DNA from: Solea solea
Taxonomy: Eukaryota > Chordata > Actinopteri > Pleuronectiformes > Soleidae
Length of the DNA: 64,000 nucleotides
Assembly (NCBI RefSeq): GCF_958295425.1
Contig: NC_081151.1
Coordinates: 18,924,452 to 18,988,451 of the forward strand
Direction of reading: 5' to 3'
In this document: one piece after another, positions 34,201 to 43,200 of the stretch
Layout of the letters: each line of letters opens with the position of its first letter
Numbering within the stretch: the first letter of the stretch is position 1
The notes under the pieces: model-generated
Seen by the model: the letters and a program-made list of their open reading frames with translations, nothing else
Database searches by the model: none
What the model was told of the DNA's origin: nothing
Translations under genes and position numbers: made by a program

Positions 34201-37200
34201 AAGCCCATCTGACGACGCTTGTTCATCTCAAACTCTCGCTGTTCGGCGTGAATTTCTGCCTCTTTGAGAAGACTTTGTGGACATAGAGAGGGCGAGAAGA
34301 GACATTGAAGGACATGACACCACATTAATGATATAAATCTTCATGTGGATTATGTTTTTATACGACACTCGTTTGTTAGTGTAAACACTGTGAATGTACC
34401 TTATGACAGCTTCCACAGTGCAAACCAGCTCCTCCGCGCCGCACTCCCGCGTGTTGATAGGAGGGGGCGAGGTCTGGTACAGATGGGTCTCCGCCGCAGC
34501 CCCCACCTCGCTGCTGTGGTGGTTGACATGGCAACGCTTGCAGTAGCGGACAGGCCGGTTGCCATGGCGCCCACAGCAGCCAGCTGAGAAGCAGGTGACC
34601 ACAGCCCTCCTAACATGAGAGCTACAGTTCTACAGTGCAAAGCCAAGAAAGAGGAGGAGAGGAGGAGGAGGAAGAAGAAGATGAAGGAGGAGGAGAAGAG
34701 ATCCTTTTAATTTCTATTTTTGGCAGCAGGCAACAGTAAATCAGCCAATAATGATGAGCCTCTAAAAATAAACATATCTCCAGGTCTCACAAACCAGCTA
34801 ACTGCTCTTACACTTTATTATTTCCCTCTGCTGTGTATCCTTGCTCAGCAAAGTTGATCTTTGTACATCTGCAGCAACACAAACGTCTTTATGTGTCCCA
34901 ATGGTGTCTCAGGTTTCTAAAAATAAATAGCACGGCACTAGGGGAGCATCCTAATCTGATCAGCCTCTAATCTCATGCCATTAGAGGGATGCAGTGCACC
35001 CTATCAAATTAAGATATCTGTCCTCTGATGGTCAGTTCTCATTCTCTTATCCAGCTTTTGACAACAAAAAAAAACTCTTTTCAGCCGCTACTGGTGATGT
35101 TGTTGCTTAAAGTGTCTTCTATCTTTAGTGCTGTGGCGTATTTATAAATAGCTTTCCTTAGATAAAGACCACCGTCTCCTGGTTATGACAGATCTGCCGT
35201 AAAAAAAACCCCACGTGAGCATTTAAAGAGCTCTCAGGAACAGGTGGATCAATATCTGATAAGAAAGGAAGCTGTTAAATAATAACCAGCATAGTGGCCA
35301 GCTGTTGCCCCTGACAACATCAGTCAACTGCTCAGCCTGACGGGAATACCTGAGATTATCTCAGCCTCAGTTTTCCACGTGTGTCTCTGGAAACCATTAG
35401 GAAGCCGTTGTGCCCTTGGCAGTGCATTCATCAACAATAGACTAACATCACACACGCCCAGCAGCTTCGTTTCAGTCAATGTGGCCTTTATCAAGCCACT
35501 TCAGTAATTTAACTCCACAATGGAGAAATACATTCTGGTTCGCTAATAACTTACCTTGCGATGGATCACAGATAAAACTAGTTTTTACCAAATATTTCCA
35601 GAATGAATTCAATTTGTTTGTTTCTGTTTTCATTGATTAACAACATGTACTGTTTAATTTAATTTAATTTAATCAGCAATGACAACATAATGTCTGCAAA
35701 GGTTATATTGTTCTAAGTAAAGAGAAACACTGGGAAAGGTAATATCATGCAGTAACGGGGAAAAGTCACATTTAAGACGAGCAAATGAGAGAATATGCAG
35801 TGACATTAATATAAAGTTGCATTTTAAACATCTTACCTTCTTTTGACAAATGGCTGATATCTCTGCTGTACAAGAAATAACAAACATGTTCAATTTGAAC
35901 AGGATAAAATCTACTTTTCATGTCAATGTATCACATTGCGGCACCAAAAACATCCTTCTTTAGTTTACTTTGGGTACAGATTATATTCTAGATAGTCTAT
36001 ATCTGTGAGGTGCAGGACAGATGGAAACAAATTGTCATACTCAAAGACTTTTTTGTTTGTGTTTGCTCACCTTGAGGAAGGAGTACATCAACAAGCCATT
36101 CAGCATGGTCTCTGAAAAGGTGAAAGAGGAAATCTATAAACAATGCTTTATTCACAGTCCCCTTTAAAACATATGTATACTGTAGGTCAATCTGTTTTAC
36201 ACGCTCCGCTGCACAGCGTTGGAACACAACATTTTTTCAGAGGAATGCAACGCTGTGCTTCTGTGAGGAAATAGTTTGTTTTGCTGTTGTTGCTGGTATT
36301 ACTTCCTGATCGTCCTGCTTCATTTAGCTGTTCCTGCGCTCGTTCGTCTGTGTTGCTGCAGCCACGTGTGGTCTTCAAATTCCTGATGTCCCACCAACAC
36401 TCCACACCCCTTATCAAGACCCAAATCAAATGAAATGTTTTGAGCCACCTCTCTGCTTGTTTAAAAGTGTTTTCCTGACCTTACTATTCTAACTAAATCT
36501 AAAAAAAAAAAAATGTACTTCATCAGATCATCCACCTGCCTAGTCATAACCTGCTTTTGTGTTCTGTACCATTAACTCAAATCCTAAATGTTACACACTG
36601 GAGGAAAGAGAAACAATTGCCTGTGTGGTTTTGTGATGATGAACTCATTATCTGAGCAAGGGTTTTACGTAACCATGGCGATGTGTTTCCCTTGGGTTAA
36701 AGAGAGCAATAATGAGGCACGCAGTGGGTGATGTATGTTTGGAATGACATCTTATTCAAGGAGGAGGGAAGAGGATCTGTCAGTCGGAGAAAATGAGTGA
36801 AACATACATACCCTGCTATCCTCTGGCTGCACTCCTCACATATATAAAGAGGGGGGGGCTTGTCTCCCAGGGCAACAGATAAAGTAGGATCTATACACAT
36901 CTGCAAAATAATACAGGATTTAAAAGTTAAACCTATGCACATTAATGTTTTATTTTTGTCAGTCCTAATCATTTGAGGACTTTTGTCATTTCTATAAAGT
37001 CTCTAATTAGGTATGTCACTTTAATTGTCACTCACTGACCCCCCCTTACTTTCCCAAAATAAATATTAGAAGACCATCCCCTTAGCAAAAAGAAAATAAT
37101 GCCAAGTCTACTATATTTCTTATTTTTTTTATGAATTAAATGCAGTTCCTTAGAGTACATTTCCATGTGCCACTGTCTGTCTCATGCTGTGGTACCGTCG

Positions 37201-40200
37201 TGTATATTAAGATATTGCCAAAGAAATCATATAATACCTACACTGTGTGGATGGCTGCGTGCATATGTTACACTCCACTCTTTTGCAACCTGTGCCTGGC
37301 CCTGCGTTAAACTCCGATGCTCATGGCCTCAATGGTCAGATGGTGCACTGTAATTTAGTGATGCCACCCTATCCTCAAGGGCTGTGCGGGGTCAGTACTT
37401 CCAATTACGCCCCCCCCCCTCCCCCTTTACCCCCTCCACGCTCTTGGTAATTGAAATCAGGCTCCTGTCCGTGCACCAGCTCGTACTCTATTTGTCAGTT
37501 TTGAGTACAGTTGAGTAAAAGCAGACAGAGCAGATAAAGCAAAGCAGCAGCAGGAGCAGACATAGTGTAACGTAGCACTGGCGCTGATATCATTACCCCT
37601 TTCGCACAGCTGCCAGGGGCATGGACTGATTTATTTACCGAGGGGCTCAGGAAAGCAAAAACGGCATCTCGCATGGTTGAACTTGGCAAGGCAATCTGGC
37701 ACATGCTTCATGCATTCCCAATGAGGTGTTCCAGTGAGGCAGTGCACTCTGCTAATCTATCCTCTTTAAGTAGCAAGGTATTGTGAGCATAAAGAAATGA
37801 GGGATCTGTTTTATGCATCCAACAACCATAAATGTACCAGTGATGTTTAAAAGGCTTCATTTCCGTGCATATATTTAAGACTGAATTCACCTTGACAGCA
37901 GGTTTATTGATTGCATTGTGGCATTCGATATGTTGACAGTGGATGGGATTCCAGGCTGATCCAGGACGAGAGGCAGAAAATTGTTGGTAGGGGAGGAGAA
38001 AACGGGAGAGAAATGGGAGATAAATTAGATCCGTGGTCAGTTCAAGGACAGATAAAGCAGCAGATGTGACATTAAGAGAATCTGACCAGTGTACTGCAGC
38101 CCTCTGTATTCACTGATGGCTCCTGGGGGCTTCAGGTTGGGCCAGTAATGAAATAGCATTTGCACAGCGGGGGGTTTTACTTGGGATGGTCCATATGATA
38201 TGACATAAAGAAGGTCCTGCATACAAAGTACACATCAACAGCAATTATTGTGCAGTGCAAATGATCGGAGACGATAATTAAACATTACCAAATGGAAATC
38301 AACAAGTTTAACATTGTTGTTGAAACATGTTTTATATCCATCTGTAAGGACTGATCTAATATGAGTGATCTGAGTATTAGAGCCAAATAAAATAGGAAAA
38401 GAATTTAACCTTTCAAGAATAAAATCGTTATATTATGAGAATAAAGTTGGAATATTAAAAAAAGGCTAGGCTAGCACTAGCTAACCGTTAGCTATACAAA
38501 AGACTGGCTTAAATTCTTTTAAAAAAAATCATCTGATATAATAATTACAACTTTGTTCTCATAAGATTACGCCATTATTCTCATAAGATTATGACTTTAT
38601 TCAGAACAGATTAAAAACGAAATGTCTTTAGTGTGGCCCTAATACTTCATCGTAAAAAACAAAACAAAGAAATTAATATGAAGCTAGCATTAGCTAACCG
38701 TTAGCTATAAAAAACGCTGGCTTAACTTCTTTAAAAAATTTGGTTTTAGGGAAAGTTAAGTGCTTTTTTTCTCACAAACTAAATAGAATGTTTTTACTAC
38801 ATTTTATTTTCACTCTTGAATAAAACCAGTTTAGCTTTTTTGTTGTTTGTTTCTACTGTTTCTGCCAGGCTAACACTGTAGCTTTATACTTAGCTTCCAT
38901 AACTATTCTTATACAGGGTCAAAGGGAGCTATGAAACGTTCGGTAAAGAGTCATTACCTTGAGGCAATTCAGTAAGTTAAAAGCATTTTTTTTCACTAGA
39001 TATATAGAGAAGAAATACCTTCCACACTTCCTGTTTGTGCTTCATCAGACACTCCAGCAATTGACAGTGATATACTAAAAAAGAAGTAGAGACCAATATA
39101 CTGTAAGTAGAGTGCCAGTATACAACATTTCCATGTAGATCACATTTACATGCTTCCAAACTTGGTGGTTTACCTGGATTTGATGTGTACTGCATTGCAA
39201 TCATTAGCATGGAGGAGGCAGAAAAATTCACATAAGCTGGAACGCCACCATCTCTTCTAGTGGAGCCCACTGCAGACGAGCAAGGAAGAAAAAGAACCAA
39301 ACATCACGATCACTTTCCATTCTCTTCAAAATGGTTATGATATTGAAGCATTGGTTTATAATCCAGAGAGTGCACGGGTGGCTTTGAAAGCTTAAGTGCC
39401 TAGAAGCTGCAATTTCATGGTGTTTTGTTCATTTATCTAGACATATCACAGATTATAGGTTGGGTTTCATTGTTGCAGGAGGGGATAGTGTTGTGTTAAT
39501 TATCTTGTGATAGATCATACTTACATATCGCCATAGGAAGGAAAGATGTGCTCAGGTACTCGATGATGTCTTTGTGCAGGAAAGGGGGGAAAGTGGCTAA
39601 AGTGGAGATCATTGTATAGGGCAGAGTGCTGAGAATATCGTCACTGAGAAAGGGCAGGAGGCAAGTTGTTGTATAAAATATGGACTGTCCCAGATCTGAT
39701 GAGAAAGGAAAAAGGGGAAAAAAGACAAGAGATATACAGACACTCATTCAATAAACATACAAAACTACATACAGTATTCACATACTGTATGCAGCCACAT
39801 GGTGCAACGTAAACATTCAGTCATTTAACAGTTCAAACAGTGGAGGAAAAAAAAAAGAGAACATCTGGACTTTGAGCTTCTGGTGTGGGCAGAGAGCTTT
39901 CTTTAAAAGCCAATGAACTAAAGTTTGCCCTCAGGAAAAGCAAAGCAATCTAGTCAAGGAGATGGGTTTCATGCTTTCGAGCTTTTTTTAACAGTGGTAA
40001 AATATTCATGAAAAATAAGAGCACAGACTGTGATGTAGACATCAGCTCGTGGAAAACAGTGTGGAAATTCTCACAAACGGTACTTCTAAATGCATCAAAA
40101 ACAAATTACATTTAGCTGTATGCAAGTTTCATTGAACTTATATATTTGCACATGACAACATAAGGGAAACATTTCTCCCACTTTACATAACGAACATGCA

Positions 40201-43200
40201 TTCAAGTATGATACACAGAAGAAAAGGCCTATGTCTGGTGTATCCAATGGCTTATGAACGATTAAGTTGACAGGATCCAGCGTGCTCCCAATCACCCCAT
40301 GCATCCCTCAAGATCCTCAGCGGGACTTCTCTCTCTTCCCGTTACAAAAGAGGCCAAAAAAGCAGCAGTAGCTTCATGCAGGCCAGACGGCTCTGGGATG
40401 ATGATGACAAACAGTGGTGCACTGGGCCTTGACTCACCATGCTGACCGTGCTGCAGCAGGGGCACCAGGTCAAGCAGGGTCACGAGGGTCACATAGAGGC
40501 CCTGATAGTCCAGAGAGGGGTACTCTGAGAGCTGCGCGTCCCGACTCTGCTGCCCCTGCCCCCCGCGGTCTGATGGGGCATCGCGCAGAACGCTGTAAAG
40601 GAGGGAGCGAGTAACTGTAGGGTTGATGGAACTGACTTGTGGTCTTAGAGATGGGGTGAGTGGGAATGGCACAGGAAAAAGACACATGGTCATGGGCACG
40701 GCCAAATTGGAAGCTTCCTGGTTCTCCTTCCTGCCTGTGCGGGACAGAATGCTGCTCCGGGGCGGGAGGGGAGGGAGGGGAGGGTAGGGGAGGGGAACAA
40801 GGGAAAAAAAGAGACAACAAAGACACAAAAAAACAGCACATTACATTGAAATGGCACTACAGAGACAGCGTAAATAGAAAAAAACAAACCCAGATAAACC
40901 CCACATAGGATGCAGTGTCTCACTATTTGACTCTATCACTGAAGGCACAGGCAATTTGTCCCTGCTTTGTCGGTTCAGAGTGACTTTAATTCACTTTCTT
41001 AACGTTTTGTCTGTCTTTGCACTTGGACAAAAAAATAAAAACATGAGCACAAACTGATATGATCACTGCATCTCATGCGTATCTGGTGACAAGGAGCAAA
41101 AATATAAAAAATGGCATGTTTTCAGTGGCAACCCCATACTTCTCCAAAAAGGGACAGTGCAAGTGACTGTCCCTCAATGGCTGCCGTTGTCCAATCAGTG
41201 AGGTGGCTACCGTGCACATGGGCCAATGAGCCACACCCTTTTGTTGTTGTTGTTGTTGTTTTTTCAAAAAAGAAATTTCCTTGTCTTTGGTGGGGCTGTC
41301 AAGGATGGGAGTGACACCAAATTGGTTTGGGAAAATACAGAGGTGACACTTTTGAAACATGCTTCAGCCAGTAATAAACATGTGTGTGAGGTTAGATCAA
41401 ATGCTCCTTGGTCACAGCACATGTTTATTGCACCAGAGAAATAATGTCCGTATGCGTACATTATGATACTGTACCAGTATCATCAGGAGAAATAATGAGA
41501 TCCAACAGGCATATGGATTCAGGTTTCTAAAATAAATGTAACGACTAATCTACGGTAGAGGAGGAAACTATAATGACAAAGGAATAGGTTGTATCAGGGG
41601 AGATGACTGGTAGCATTATGTTTGTGAGCTAATGCAAGATGGACAATTGTGTTTGCTGTCCCTTGGGGGGAGGGTGGTGGACATAATCAATTTTAAGAAA
41701 GGGGGGAAAACAAAAGCAAAAACTAGTTGGGTTGAGTGTGGAGTGTCTAGGGAGAAGGAGGGGGGAGGGGGTGGCCAGAGAGCATTGCTCTTTTTATATA
41801 TCTAACTGTTCTAACAAAGCAATTGATTGGGATTTATCACGAGAGCCCAGATCATTAATGTTGATTTTCTTTTTTTTTCTTTTTTTTAATTGCTATTATC
41901 GTTGTTGTTATTGTTATTATAAGAAAGGTCACTCAAAAAATAGAGTTAGAACATTATTGGCAAGTGAGAAAGGGGATTTCATCAATAAAATAGTTTAACA
42001 TGACATTAGACGCATAATGTTGAGTTTCTATGTCAACAGCAGAACGTAACATTTTCTGTCTCATCCCCTCAAAGTTATACTCTGCAAGATTTAAGTCAGT
42101 GCCGATTGGTTCATAAAGCTGCGCTGCTACGTTGCGGCGTGCGCTCAAACAGGACTGTTAGACAACAACAGACCGTATCTCAGAGTATGACTTTTTCACT
42201 GCCCATATCTCATATAGAAAACATCATTAATTTGAACAATGAACATAGACAGTACACAGAAACGCCTCACACGCATGTACACACATATGTGCACACGTAC
42301 GCACGCGCGCACACACATTCACGCAAACGAAACGACACGAAAAATTACATATACGACACATAAAACACATGTAGAAATGCACTGATACAGACATGTGACA
42401 TACATTGACTGTCAGCGCCTGCGCTGTCAACACGGCATCACTGACTATGTGAGTGTCATTAATTCATACAGTAACACAATCAGACTCATAGAAGAAACAC
42501 ATTTTCGCGCGCGTGTGTGTGTGTGGTGTATACATAAAAATATGTCTATATCTGAAACAATGCGAGATGATTCCTGTTCTCTGAGGTTATTCTCATGAGT
42601 GATACACTTTGGCATCAAGTCAGTGAGACTCACTGGTGCAGAGAGCTCACTTCAACTTGGAGAATTATGACCCAGCTATGCCTTTAAGGAGGCCTGTCTG
42701 TAAATATTCACTGTTTTCTGTTCTATAATTAGTATATGAACCTAACAACAACCCTCCTTTGGCTATTTCACCTTTTCCTTTTCAGGAACATGCCACATGC
42801 CTGCTCTAGATTTTTAAGGCTCACTCACTCCTACGTTCCCGCTCTCCCTCAGCTTTTTTACATTTTCTCTCTTTTTCACTATTTCCTCACCCTGGGCTTC
42901 AGAAAGCACAGGTGTGCGGGTAATCCTCCCACGCTGAGGAAACCAGACGATCTCTGATAGTGGACAGAATGATTTCTGCATATCAGAGGCTCTGCTGTGG
43001 GAGAATCCGAAAGTGCGAACACCATGGCGCCATGGTGAGTGATCGCATGGCGCTTGCCTCTGAGAAACAAACTCGTCAAACTCGAGTTGCCACACATTCC
43101 CAGCTCCAGACATGCTGCACGTAAAAAAACATGCCACGTTTAAAGCCGGATTTACGGTGGCTGCTGGTGTAGGACAGCCCTCCAGCAGAGCACAATGTTT

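Noticed and set aside
40660..40908. 82-codon plus-strand ORF near unc79 exon 3
   Set aside because: Antisense to the exon and to a GGGA-rich intron edge. No independent support.
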